Of a stretch of 64,000 nucleotides of DNA, positions 1 to 9,622 are shown in pieces. A program made the position numbers and the translations under genes. The stretch's first letter is position 1. Every line of letters begins with the position of its first letter. The notes beneath the pieces are model-generated. The model was not told where the DNA came from, did no database searches, and saw nothing but the letters and a program-made list of their open reading frames with translations. Origin of the DNA: Actinostola sp. cb2023 (lineage: Eukaryota; Cnidaria; Anthozoa; Actiniaria; Actinostolidae); contig JAUJYZ010000103.1 in the NCBI GenBank assembly GCA_033675265.1, forward strand, positions 1 to 64,000. The letters run 5' to 3'.

Positions 1-4
1 CTGG

Positions 5-42
5 AGAGTGCGCTATAGAATCGAAATAAAGTATTATTATTA

Positions 43-73
<31 letters not shown>
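5..73. repeat. Retroposon-like tail plus (ATT)n microsatellite
   Basis: A short unique stretch (gcgctatagaatcgaaataa) runs directly into an ATT array. The reverse complement of the same stretch abuts the long AAT array at 53241-53357, so the stretch and its microsatellite are a dispersed unit. A SINE or LINE 3' tail with a trinucleotide tail would look like this, but no body of such an element was recognised. Confidence 0.5.
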
Positions 74-497
74 CTCGGCGGGCTGCCTGTGGCAGACGCC
101 GAGTTTAAAAATGGGCTTTCTTTTTCTTCGTCCGTCACAAATTGGCAAGTCGTCATGACAACGCATGCGCTCAAACGTATATCGCAGGCTCATACGAGAC
201 GTGCACGTTTGACTCATTCGATTCGATGAACTGGGAATCTTCCTCTTTCGGACGAAGCTCATGACAAACTGAAGTCATTTTGTCGATAACTGATCGCTAG
301 CTTGCTGGTAGATACTCTCAGAGAATGATCACGTATTTTCTACAAGAAACTCAACAAAGCCAATAAGCCGACCCGCACTGCGAAAGTAATCGTAACGAGA
401 CGTTGTCTAGACATCACTATACAACAACAAAACACCCGCCGAGAAAACGCTCTCAGAGCGTCTTGTTATCATTTATATCATTATTTTAAAAAAAAAA
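74..497. other. Left flank, no gene seen
   Basis: A small hairpin (7-bp arms, 74-80 with 97-103) surrounds a copy of the recurrent gggctgcctgtgg word. The short open frames here show no family features. Around 440-465 there is a cgccgag...aacgctc...gagcgtct stretch that recurs near 50388-50415. Confidence 0.4.
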
Positions 498-504
498 ATT
501 ATTA

Positions 505-569
<65 letters not shown>
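498..569. repeat. (ATT)n microsatellite
   Basis: About 70 bp of nearly pure ATT follows a run of A. It lies 290 bp outside the Polinton. Confidence 0.9.
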
Positions 570-860
570 GCTGACGCAGCGAGCGAGCCTGAAGCGAGCG
601 AGCAAGGAAGCAATTCTAATTCATTCACGTAGGCAGAAAAATCTCGATTTTTACCCGGCATGCAGTTTCCAAGAACCATCATGCAATTCTCAAGAACCAT
701 CATGCTTTTCGCGCCAACTCCTACATACGCTATAGCCTGAAGTGAGTTGTTTTCCTATTAATTCAAGCTTTCGCGTTTCTGATCGGTAAATGTCGTGCCA
801 AAATCTGTGTCCCTAATTAATTTGTACATGTGTATGTTTCTTTAGTCGGTATATCCTGAC
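570..860. other. Left flank of the Polinton, no gene seen
   Basis: Unique-looking sequence with a short repeated phrase (ttctcaagaaccatcatgc type) at 665-705. Nothing coding was recognised. Confidence 0.4.
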
Positions 861-866
861 TCGTAA
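861..866. repeat. Polinton target-site duplication, left
   Basis: TCGTAA immediately precedes the left terminal repeat and recurs at 25265-25270 after the right one. Six-base duplications are characteristic of Polinton/Maverick integration. One T is ambiguous between the duplication and the right terminal repeat. Confidence 0.85.
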
Positions 867-1068
867 AGTAGTAGGGAAAGGCCGACTCTAACGCAAACCT
901 GTGTGGGACCCCCTGGACTTTTTTAGGTCTCCGGCCATCAAAAAGTGCTTATTTATTGGTTTTGGAGTCCCGACTCTAACACAAAACCGTGGGGGACCCC
1001 CTGGACTTTTCTAGATTTCGGCCTTTCCCTACTACTTTTATTGGTTTTGGAGTCTAGGGTGAAAGAAT
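867..1068 (+). repeat. Polinton left terminal inverted repeat
   Basis: 202 bp, almost identical to the reverse complement of 25064-25265. It is composite. Its first 19 bp recur inverted at 1018-1036. A block of about 50 bp (gactctaac to ggcc) is present twice in direct orientation, at 883-935 and 972-1023. The phrase ttattggttttggagtc also occurs twice. Confidence 0.95.
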
Positions 1069-1308
1069 TACCGAAATATAAAGCCAAGACAGACCAGCAG
1101 CGCCAATTGTTATAGTTGCTAGATTAGTACCGTGAGTATTAGATGATTTAGTAGGTTTTACATTTTTACTAAAGTTATTCACAGTATTTTTTTTACTTGT
1201 GGATTCATCATTTGTATTTTGATGAGGTAATTGTATCTTTGAATGACTCATGTGTTTTATACCAATAGATTTTGTTTCAGCATTAATATCATTCACGCCA
1301 AACTTCAT
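1054..1308 (-). CDS. Small Polinton protein with C-terminal membrane anchor
   Basis: An 84-residue protein if read from the ATG at 1308; a GTG two codons upstream is the alternative. The first 60 residues are polar (many S, T, N, K). The last 25 or so form one hydrophobic segment (TITIGAAGLSWLYISVIL), so it would be tail-anchored. The stop codon lies inside the terminal inverted repeat, making this the outermost gene at this end. No family was recognised. Unlike most other genes of the element it lacks a clear TATATA motif at its start, so it could be the displaced 3' part of a larger reading frame. Confidence 0.45.
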   Translation of the reverse strand: MKFGVNDINAETKSIGIKHMSHSKIQLPHQNTNDESTSKKNTVNNFSKNVKPTKSSNTHGTNLATITIGAAGLSWLYISVILSP

Positions 1309-1330
1309 ATTCACGGTTGCTTTTAATAAT

Positions 1331-2136
1331 TTATTGTTGTATCCAATTATTGAATTTGTGTTTTATTACAAGATTCGACGGCAATAACCAACAGCCAGGT
1401 GAAATAGCTAAATCAAGTTTCACTTTCGCTTCTTGAATTGCTAGTTGATATCTTTGGATACTTTTGGAAATATCCCTCTCAATAATAGAACTTTCAAATA
1501 ATTGTAGAAATACCCTTTGAGTCTCTACAGCTGAACCTAATTCTCCTAGTATTGTGGATCTTGTATTTACTTGACTACCTAAAATACAATAAACAAAGGA
1601 TTCGATACTTTTATTTAATCTAGCAGCTCCAGCTTTTGTCAAACCTTTTGACGACTGGGGAACAAACCAATTATACTGGCTTCTATCTTTATGAGTGGAA
1701 AGATAGTATGCTGTAAGGGAGCTATCCTTTGGACTCGTATAATGAAAACTGAACTTGTCAGCATTTGTTGATTTGCCCTTAAAACGGAAATCGACAGCAG
1801 CGACGCCAAACTCATTACAAAGTCTATTCAAAGCAGAAGAGTTGTATCGAGTGCCATTCCAAACAAAGGTGTTTATCCCATGGCAAAGGCGCTTCTAGCT
1901 GACTTAGAATAGATCTAATTGTATAAAGAACATGGAATCTTAAAATACATCCAATTTGGTTATCTGGTTTGAACATGTCATTTGAAATCCCACAGCCGCT
2001 TGTTTGCGCACCATACAGCAAAGTTTAGTTGTTGAGACCAAAATCGCATATTTGGTTCTTCAAGCCAAGCGCTATATTCAGATATATTAGAAAAATTGAT
2101 GGTGGAGTTAGTTGAAAAATATCGTTAGGTCGGATA
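1331..2136 (-). pseudogene. Unknown Polinton gene, 3' part (broken)
   Basis: Two overlapping frames, 1824-2021 and 1331-1831, encode segments that read like consecutive parts of one protein; the frame must change near 1830-1850. A third short frame lies between 2021 and the transposon end at 2137. The 5' half is on the far side of that insertion, at 4655-5012. The C-terminal 166 residues are soluble-looking, with no signal peptide, membrane segment or catalytic motif I can name. Comparable proteins occur in cnidarian Polintons, but I know no function. The gene has at least two frameshifts plus the insertion. Confidence 0.6.
2129..2136. repeat. 8-bp target duplication, left
   Basis: GTCGGATA precedes the inserted element and recurs at 4655-4662 directly after it. 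Confidence 0.9.
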
Positions 2137-2606
2137 CAGGAGGGAGGGGGGTGACTCTATTGTTCTCGAATTAGCATTTTTGACCGACTGATAGTTACCA
2201 GTGTGACGTCACGGCTCGTTCGAACGAATTTCAATATGGCAGCCAATCTGGTATTCTTTATGCCGACTATACAACGCTCAATATTCTGTTCAGATCTATA
2301 TGTACAGTCTATATGTACATTTTTTTAGTATCTAGAGGTATTAATGTGTAAGAATATCTCTACCGAGATGAAAGTAATGCAAGGATTAGTGTTTTTTTTC
2401 GGAGTTTTAGTCTTGATGGTTATCAAAATGGAGACCGAAATTGTTCGACCGGGTGAAGGTCTCGGCTTTCTAGAGAAGCTAAATTAAGTAATGGTGACTT
2501 CAAAAAAGGAGGTTCTGCTTAGAAGGTAATAACCACGGACTGTGTGGAATATGGTGGGTGTACATGCTCTGAATCTTTGTATCCGTTTGCCTCCAAAGTT
2601 GTTGTG
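2137..2606 (+). repeat. Left arm of the 8-bp-TSD element
   Basis: Pairs imperfectly with 4207-4654 in inverted orientation. The two arms have diverged by substitutions and small indels, showing that this insertion is not recent. Confidence 0.85.
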
Positions 2607-3563
2607 TACAAAATAAGGACACGATGATTGGAGACCGTCATATATACATCCTTGGATTTCGTGGTGAAACTGTGTTCTCTTCATTTGCTAATTACTTTTA
2701 CATTAGTTATTTATGTATATCACTCATGAAGTCGAATGTGCCTTGGTTTCAATACCAATTTAGTGAATTTGGTTAGTTTTATGACTGAGTTTCTGACAGT
2801 AAATATAAAGATATTTTAGCTTATGTTTAAGATATTAATTTATTAACACAATGATAATATAAAGAGAGATTTGGATTATATCAAAACGAGAATAAGAATA
2901 AATATTGTAATCAGTGTACTCGAATAAAGGTGTGTGTTTTTTTTAGGAGCTGCGGAGGGTGCTTAGGTCTTGATCTGGGTTTAGATAGGGGGTGTATCAC
3001 TGGGGTCTGTAAACCCTGACCCTATCATAAGACAGTGACATATCTTGTAAATTCATACCCTGTTGAAGACAGATTCTATATACCCTATCCAATACATGGC
3101 CCATACCCATATAGCAAATATATGGGAGTACACCTCCCCAGTGTTTTATTCAGGGTTTGCCCCCCCCCCCCTCAATTTCAGAATCACTAATAAATATTAC
3201 GCTTTGTTTATATAATGTATCTACCAGTATTTTCAGTTGTTTATTCTGAAAATGAGAACTGTCTTACAACAAGACTAAGCTCAATATTTCAGAATCAGTC
3301 AAGCTTGATTTTAGAATTGATACAATTAATATACAATGATCTCATTCTCACTGTTGTTCAATGCAGAAAATGGTAATTGCATGCATGTTCTTAGTAATTA
3401 AATAATACAACATATGCTATAAGAGCAAGACTATTAACCAGTTGAACTGAAAACCTTGAAATTTCTGGGAATTTTTGATAACTATATGCTTTGGAATCAA
3501 CTGAAAATTGTTAGTAATTATAGACCATGTTAATAACATAATACATATAAAATATAATTAATA

Positions 3564-3856
3564 GAGTGATGGCACTTAACCCGTGAAACAGATATTGGCC
3601 AAGTAGATATTACTAGACACTTATAATTCCATTGATTTCTTTTGATTTGACTATTAATCACTAATTATTAGATTTTGTTTCACGGGTTAGAGTGATTCCA
3701 ATAAACCTGGCCACCACTAATTAGCTGTCAGTGTTTATTAGATGCAAATTAAGAAACAAAAGAAAGCAAAAGAGTGATCGAGTGTCTAATAGTGTGTATT
3801 GGTGTTGTTAGTAATTGCCCAGGTGTATTGGAATCACACTCTAAGTGCCACAACTC
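3564..3856. mobile_element. MITE A, TA target, itself interrupted
   Basis: Termini read GAGTGATGGCACTTAACCC and, at the other end, the inverted partner GAGTTGTGGCACTTAACCC, flanked by TA at 3562-3563 and 3857-3858. The right terminal repeat is split by MITE B exactly at a TA. A Tc1/mariner-type mechanism is inferred from the TA target. Confidence 0.8.
3690..3841. mobile_element. MITE B, TA target, first copy
   Basis: 152 bp with inverted ends (GAGTGATTCCAATAAACC and its partner with a 2-bp insertion), flanked by TA at 3688-3689 and 3842-3843. It sits inside the right end of MITE A. A second copy in opposite orientation lies at 25543-25683. Confidence 0.85.
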
Positions 3857-4206
3857 TAATATTAAATAATAATATCAATTAGTAATAAGCTAATAAATAT
3901 ACTAATTAATAAATCATAGAAATTAGCTTAATAAGCTACTTGGCTGGGCAGTTTGTTCCACTCCTGTTACAAGGTTCTTGGAAAGAATGAGTATTAAAAA
4001 AAGCAAAAAAGCATGTATATATGTTATGATTGTGTCTTCGGATTTTGGGCTTCCTGTGGTGTACATGTGCTCAAAGATTAAGAAACGCAAGAAATTCGGT
4101 TACAAATCAACCTAAGCGCAGCAGGTTATAGTTTTCTCTAGCTTTCTATAGATATTTCGTATTTCTAAAGTAATATTTATCTCAAATTTTAAGCTTTGAA
4201 AAATTT

Positions 4207-4654
4207 CGACAACAACTTTGGAGGCAAAGATACAAAGATCCAGAGCATGTACACCCACTATATTCAACACAGTCGATGATTATTACCTTCTAAGCAGAAC
4301 CTCCTTTTTTGAAGTAACCATTACTTAATTTAGCTTCTCTAGAAAGCCGAGACCTTCACCCGGTCGAAAGATTTCGCTCTCCATTTTGGTGACCATCAAG
4401 ACTAAAACTCCGAAAAAAACAATTAAGCCTTGCATTACTTTTATCTCGGTAGAGATATTCTTACACATTAATACCTCTAGATACTAAAAATATATACATG
4501 TAGACTGCACATGTAGATCTGAACAGAATGTTGAGCGTTTTGTAGTCGGTATCAAGAAGACCAGATTGGCCGCCATACTGCAGCTAGCTGTGACGTCACT
4601 CTGGTTACTATGAGTCGGCCACTTTTGAACAATAGAGTCACCTCCTCCCTCCTG
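4207..4654 (-). repeat. Right arm of the 8-bp-TSD element
   Basis: Inverted partner of 2137-2606. A copy of the recurrent gggcttcctgtggt word lies just upstream, near 4044-4058. Confidence 0.85.
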
Positions 4655-5012
4655 GTCGGATATCAAAGCTTTTACCAGGTGTAATAAATATTTTCAGTGT
4701 GGATAAGATTGCCGCCACATCATTTACATCCGCATCTACAGCTGCAGCAGGGATTGGATATTTTTTATTTGTTAACATGTATTCTTTTGGGAAATTGTTG
4801 TGAACTTCTGTATCAATTCGTTTTCCTAATGCTTTAGTTAATGCATGTTCAACAATGGGATCATCATAGTGATGTACAGGACCGCTAATATCTTTTATGA
4901 AAACATCATATGCCACACCATTCCAATCGAAATTAATACCACCTCTATAAGCATGAAAACCTATAGAGTGCGGATAATATTTTTTTAATTCAATATCTTC
5001 TTTTGTCACCAT
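4655..5012 (-). pseudogene. Unknown Polinton gene, 5' part (cut by transposon)
   Basis: The reading frame opens at the ATG at 5012, preceded by a TATATATA motif. It encodes about 118 element-derived residues before running into the inserted transposon, where the last few codons and the stop are transposon sequence. The N-terminal part is rich in aromatic and charged residues, with no membrane segment. The remainder of the gene lies at 1331-2136. The stop codon of the gene upstream (5018-5020) overlaps the start motif of this one, so the two were tightly packed. Function is unknown. Confidence 0.65.
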
Positions 5013-5017
5013 ATATA

Positions 5018-5668
5018 TTATTGTTTTTCATATCTCCACTTGTAGATATAACCATAAGGTGTTCTATCAAAGGATAAAGTTATTTCTTTGGATTTACGAG
5101 TTGATCTACAATCTCCTTTCTCAGTTCCTCTCAACTTTTGAACATCTGGAACATTGTTTTTTAACAACTCCTTATTCCGCTTTACTCTGATGTGGCTTTT
5201 CAATGTTTCATATTTTTGAAGCTCCTTCATAATGTGTTCAAATTCTTTCTCATCAATATTGTTATCACTCAAGGCTTTTGATACAAGATAACTTATACTA
5301 TCTTCTTTTGATTTTGCAAGCTGAATAGTATTTTCATGTTTTGTTGCCTTTTTAGTAAGTTTTTTCGTGAAAACTGTGCAACTAGCTGATATTAAACCAA
5401 ACAGGCCGCCAGCAGTTGATAAAGGAACGCCAACAACGATCCCAGGCCCTGTTAAACTTGTGGCCACACCAGAGCCGGTTAAAATTACAGACAAAGTTCC
5501 TGTTGCTACTGCTGTTTTATGAAATATTCCGCGTATCTTAGCATATTTTTTCCTGACGTTTTCATAATGTTTTATTTCTGACCCTAGTTGAGACAAAACT
5601 GTATTTACTTTGTGTAATCTGAAGTTTTCACCAGTTGTTAGATCAGGATAAATCTCATTGTAGTCCAT
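5018..5668 (-). CDS. Conserved-type Polinton membrane protein
   Basis: 216 residues, apparently intact, starting at an ATG preceded by TATAATATAT. The N-terminal 55 residues are charged and helical-looking. Residues about 50-95 form a glycine-, alanine- and valine-rich hydrophobic hairpin (GTLSVILTGSGVATSLTG to GGLFGLISASCTVF), followed by a long charged helical region with coiled-coil character and a basic C-terminus. Proteins of this type recur in cnidarian Polintons without known function. A structural or membrane-associated virion role is only an inference. Confidence 0.7.
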   Translation of the reverse strand: MDYNEIYPDLTTGENFRLHKVNTVLSQLGSEIKHYENVRKKYAKIRGIFHKTAVATGTLSVILTGSGVATSLTGPGIVVGVPLSTAGGLFGLISASCTVFTKKLTKKATKHENTIQLAKSKEDSISYLVSKALSDNNIDEKEFEHIMKELQKYETLKSHIRVKRNKELLKNNVPDVQKLRGTEKGDCRSTRKSKEITLSFDRTPYGYIYKWRYEKQ

Positions 5669-5673
5669 ATATA

Positions 5674-6307
5674 TTATATTATTTCTATTACCATTCGCAT
5701 AGGATAAATTCCAGTGTTAATGCTTTGGGAATCTGCGGTCACCCAAAACCTAATACTATTAATATAATCATTTTTAATAGGTGCGTACAATGGATGATTA
5801 TAGGATATCTTTTCTCCAACCTTGATTAATTCAACACGTGCTAATATTTGGGAATAATTATTATTTAATATAACCTGCGTAGAATCAATAAGATCACAAT
5901 TAATGCAGACACCTTGAGTAGGCTCACTAATATTGATGTTATATTTGGTGTTTACTTCAAGACTTGAAGTAATGTTTAATAATTTTGATAAACTCTCATT
6001 TAAATCAACACCCGCTATTGAGTTGAAATAATATTTATTATTTTCAATTGTGACTGAAACTTTTCCCCCAAGTGAACCCACCTTATCAACAGCATTTTTA
6101 AAACTAAAATTAGGTGTAGTTTCCTTTCGGAATCCGCATCAAAACACTAACAAAATTCATTTTATCTGAAATAGTTCCTTCACTTGGAAGATTATATATT
6201 TTATTTGTAAAACTACAGCTTACAAGCGATATCTTTGTGCCCTTAATAGGAGTTTTAAACCAAATAGTTTGATCAGCTTTTGTTTGTTCGATGTATAGGA
6301 TTACCAT
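5674..6307 (-). pseudogene. Candidate minor capsid (single jelly-roll) protein, frameshifted
   Basis: The first frame opens at the ATG at 6307 (65 codons to a stop at 6110). A second frame, 5674-6081 extended upstream without a start codon, continues it, so one frameshift lies near 6110-6125. The total would be about 210 residues, rich in beta-branched and polar residues, without membrane segments or long helices. The C-terminal segment (INSIRFWVTADSQ, then YPMRMVIEII) has the look of capsid-type proteins I associate with Polintons. Assignment as the penton-like minor capsid protein is an inference from size, composition and position near other structural genes. Confidence 0.45.
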
Positions 6308-6315
6308 GATATATA

Positions 6316-8373
6316 TTATTTATTTTTATATCTTTCAACGACATACAAAACAACAGCTACTATCAATAGCCAGGCATGTTTAGCAAGAAAGCCGACAACC
6401 TGACCAGCAGTTTTAAATATAAAGGAGGCTATTGCTCCCACCATACCTGGTAATATCTGAGCTAATTTTTCACCTATTGTTTTCAAGCCTTTTCCAAGAC
6501 CTTGTGCAACCGAAGATAACCCAGATTTTAAACTATTAATAATTACGCCAATGACTAAACCAACAGCAGAAACAATAGCAAAGACGGTGAATCCATATTT
6601 TTTAAAGATACGTTTTATACGCTCCTTCAACGGCAGCTTTTCTTCTATGGCTTCAGTTTGTTCATCTATCCGCTCCTCCTCTTTGGCAAGGGACTGATCT
6701 TGCTCTCTAAGCCTCTTGTTTTCCTCAGTTAGCTCGCGTATTTTTTTATTTTTGTCAGCAGTTAGCTCGCCCCTTTTAACTTTAGCGCCTTTTACATCCT
6801 CAATTAACCCGCCTATCTCCCGTTTCAACTTTCTTACTTCATCACGCGTACCAGCAAGTTCTGAATCAACATTTGATAGCTGCTGTTCAAGAGCAGCGCT
6901 GCGCGCCTTTTCACTCTCCAGCTTATTAATTAATTCATTTCTCGCTGTGCCTCCATCGACCACCTGCGTTTCTAAAGACTTTTCAGCTGCAATACGTCTA
7001 GCTATCTCATTTTTTAAGTCTTCTTTAAAGGCTTCATTAGAATTAATAAGCCGATTCCTCTCTATAGAACCCGCATCAGTTTGGTTTTTTAGTTCGCCCT
7101 TATAGTTTTCTATAATATTAGTAAGTCTAACCTTATCCTCATTACTCTCCAACCTTTTTACTTTATTTTCTAAATCTTTTATAACCCTCCGCGCGGTGTT
7201 GCCATCCACCATCGTTTCTTAATCTCGATAAATATCGTTTAGTGCCCTCTCATTAGTAGAGATTACGAAGGCGTCATCATCAATTCTAGACTCCATATCT
7301 AGTATCAGCTGCCGGCTGTCGGATAGATCTTCTGTAAGTTTCACCTTCTCCGACGAAAGAGCATCCCGCGATGCCGTCGTAGATGACAACTCCTGCCTCA
7401 ACTGTCCTATTTTATCATCTCTACCTTTAACACCGAGCATTAACATAAAATTACGCTTTCCAGCCTCTTGCTGATGCCCCTCTAAAGACTTTATTTTATC
7501 TTGGAGCTTCTCCTTAGATTGTATCATAGTCATTTCAAAATTATTTGACTCCCCTCTTTCAGCTATACTACCGCGCGTAATTTCTATAACCTGCCTCCTA
7601 TCGTCGTTAGCGGTGAGTATCTCATCTGCAGCACGTCCTAAAGCATCTTTAATTTTATTTGGTAATTCACCGTTTAAACTACCTTTTTTATTGTATAAAC
7701 GATGCCACCTCTTAAGATCCTTATTAGTAATTTCTATACCCTCATTATATCGAAGATCAAAGCCCTTTTCTATAGTAATCTTATTGTCGGGAAATAATGA
7801 GTCAAGCTCTGTTTTCACACCATCATATTCTTCAATCTTTTCAGCCGATCGGCCTAAATTGTTTAATATTGTTTGTGGCAGCTCTGGTGATGTTATTAAG
7901 TGTGTTTTCGCCCCACGATTTTTTAGTTTAACAGTAACCCTATCATATTCATCAAGACCATAAGTAAAGTCAGCTTTTGATGGATCCCATTCCGGATATA
8001 GTTCTTTGATTCTTTCTTCAGCGATATTTTGATTCTCCTCTAAATTCTCTACCCGGGACATACCATCATTTGTAAAAGACGTTTCTTGGGTTTGAACACC
8101 ACGTTCAGGGCGTTCACTCATTTCGCTTAACTCAACATTTTCCGCCGGCGGCACCCCATATTTTTCATTATATTCTCGAGTTCTTAGGTCATAAGGCCGC
8201 CGACGATCGCCTAAACCCAGAATTTGTCTTGACTGTCGATCTCTAATATTATGTAGAGCCCTTGATATTCTATTATCCCTATCAACTACTACTATCGGTC
8301 GCCTCTCATCATTAACATCTTCAGCTCCCTCGCCCAAAGGATCCATTTCCACATCATAGTCACCCCCTTCCAT
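6316..8373 (-). pseudogene. Large coiled-coil protein with C-terminal membrane segments, split by one stop
   Basis: Two open frames, 7219-8373 (384 codons) and 6316-7212 (298 codons), lie in the same reading frame, separated by a single TAA at 7219-7221 and two codons. The second has no TATATA start motif, so I read this as one gene of about 685 codons with a nonsense mutation. The N-terminal part is acidic and then basic (ERRPIVVVDRDNRISR, YDLRTREYNEKYG). The middle is long heptad-like coiled coil. The C-terminus has two hydrophobic segments around a glycine-rich amphipathic stretch. Proteins with this C-terminus are common in cnidarian Polintons; a virion membrane or fibre role is conjecture. 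Confidence 0.65.
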
Positions 8374-8379
8374 TATAAT

Positions 8380-8790
8380 CTACAAATATCTCGCCGCTAG
8401 ATAACCGGCTGTCAGCATCCCACCACCAACATACATCATTTGATATTGCTTATGTTTGTTGCTAGGTTTATAATAATCAGAAAATTGAGGTTCTTTAAAA
8501 TCAGGATGAGCCTTTGAGTATAATGCGAATGCGTAATCCGTATCATGTAAGTTGCCATCCGCTAATTTTTTGTTCATATAACGTGTTGTTAACCAATCTT
8601 GATACTGCTGACGCTTCTTTTCAAATTCACCCATATCTTGTTGGTATTTTTCAAGTGCCTTATCATGTCGAATTTTCTCTTCATCAATATGTTTCTTAGA
8701 ACTTAGGGCTTTCGCTAAATACATCGAGCCTGTGAAGGCTGTAGCATTCAGAACAGCCCCAGCAACCATCATAACTACTGCACTTGCCAT
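8380..8790 (-). CDS. Small Polinton membrane protein
   Basis: 136 residues. The N-terminus (residues 1-28, alanine-, valine- and methionine-rich) is a membrane segment or uncleaved signal anchor. It is followed by a strongly charged helix (residues 30-70) and a second weaker hydrophobic stretch near the C-terminus (MYVGGGMLTAGYLAARYL). The ATG at 8790 follows ATATAATATAA, and the stop codon of the gene upstream abuts it, which supports this start. Similar short proteins are frequent in cnidarian Polintons. No function is known to me. Confidence 0.65.
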   Translation of the reverse strand: MASAVVMMVAGAVLNATAFTGSMYLAKALSSKKHIDEEKIRHDKALEKYQQDMGEFEKKRQQYQDWLTTRYMNKKLADGNLHDTDYAFALYSKAHPDFKEPQFSDYYKPSNKHKQYQMMYVGGGMLTAGYLAARYL

Positions 8791-9022
8791 TTATATTATA
8801 GATATCAGTTTAGGCAGAATTTTTTGATCTTCTAGATATTGCTTCAAATACATTGAGCCGGCTAGAACCACCACCCATTTACCATAGTTTGATAAACTTG
8901 TTGAAGGATCATTAATAAATGACTCTTTCATGGTTTTCTTTCCAACGTAACCAATAGCTGCTGCGATTCCAACAACTACAGAAGCGTCTGTAATAGTTTT
9001 AAATCATTTTGTTTTCTGACAT
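8791..9022 (-). pseudogene. Small membrane protein gene, frameshifted
   Basis: An ATG at 9022 is preceded by an exceptionally long TATATATA run but stops after seven codons. From about 9000 a different frame stays open to the TAA at 8791-8793. It encodes roughly 66 residues with a hydrophobic N-terminal half (SVVVGIAAAIGYVG) and a second hydrophobic segment (KWVVVLAGSMYLKQYL). One indel near 9000-9004 explains the break. The stop codon abuts the start of the next gene, as elsewhere in this element. Function is unknown. Confidence 0.6.
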
Positions 9023-9038
9023 TATATATATATATATA

Positions 9039-9350
9039 TTATTCCATACCTCCTCGCGAAGAAGCTGCCGTAATTTGTTCAGGAGCAGCAGGTGCTACAG
9101 GTGCAGCATCTACTTTCCTCCATCGAAAATATAAATCTAAAGCTGTTAAACCTATTCCAACTAGTGTCAATGCTGTTGTTAATGATGGCATGTTGGTAGT
9201 TTCATGAACTTCACTCTTTTCTAGAGCCTTTTTAGCGTTCCTATGATATTCAGCCAGTTTTTTTCCAGCTGCTATTTTCTTAGGATCCTTTTGCTTAACA
9301 ATTGGAGTTTCTGGTTCTTTGGTTATTTGATCATCTGCGGCTTCAGACAT
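9039..9350 (-). CDS. Small basic Polinton protein with one membrane segment
   Basis: 103 residues starting at the ATG at 9350, chosen over an in-frame ATG seven codons upstream because it directly follows TATATAT. The N-terminus is acidic, then comes a lysine-rich stretch (KKIAAGKKLAEYHRNAKKAL), one membrane segment (TTALTLVGIGLTALDLYF) and an alanine/proline tail. The lysine-rich block is typical of small proteins in cnidarian Polintons. A single-pass virion membrane protein is a reasonable but unproven guess. Confidence 0.65.
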   Translation of the reverse strand: MSEAADDQITKEPETPIVKQKDPKKIAAGKKLAEYHRNAKKALEKSEVHETTNMPSLTTALTLVGIGLTALDLYFRWRKVDAAPVAPAAPEQITAASSRGGME

Positions 9351-9367
9351 ATATATAGAATAATATT

Positions 9368-9470
9368 CCAACAGCTTTCAACAGATGTTCAACAGCTTCC
9401 AACAGATGTTCAACAGCTTCCAACAGATGTTCAACAGCTTTCAACAGAGTTCCAACTACCAACAGATGGA
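9368..9470. repeat. 21-bp minisatellite inside the Polinton
   Basis: About five copies of a unit close to caacagatgttcaacagctt. It lies in the gap between two minus-strand genes. The last copies are degenerate. Confidence 0.85.
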
Positions 9471-9622
9471 CCAAATTCATTTCTTAAAGTGCTGCAGGTG
9501 CTTCTCCACTCCAGAGGAACTTTCTACAAATAAGCCGCCATTCATCGTCATTATTTTCTACTGTGTCAGAACCTTGCAGATGAATAAAGCGTAGAATACT
9601 GCGGTCTTCTCCCCTGGGTATT
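9471..9622. other. Intergenic gap in the Polinton
   Basis: 150 bp without a recognised gene between the minisatellite and the VLTF3-like gene. No motif was seen. Confidence 0.4.

Larger units (their letters stand above)
2137..4654. mobile_element. hAT-like non-autonomous DNA transposon inside a Polinton gene
   Basis: A 2.5-kb element begins CAGGAGGGAGG and ends CCTCCCTCCTG, with an 8-bp duplication. Eight-base duplications and CAG termini fit the hAT superfamily, but terminal repeats of about 450-470 bp (2137-2606 and 4207-4654) are far longer than usual for hAT, so the superfamily is an inference. The interior is AT-rich and has no credible transposase. It interrupts an unknown minus-strand Polinton gene and itself contains two nested MITEs. 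Confidence 0.85.

Noticed and set aside
6716..7105. 129-codon plus-strand frame
   Set aside because: It is the antisense shadow of the coiled-coil gene, serine/leucine-rich as expected from reversing Glu/Lys-rich codons.
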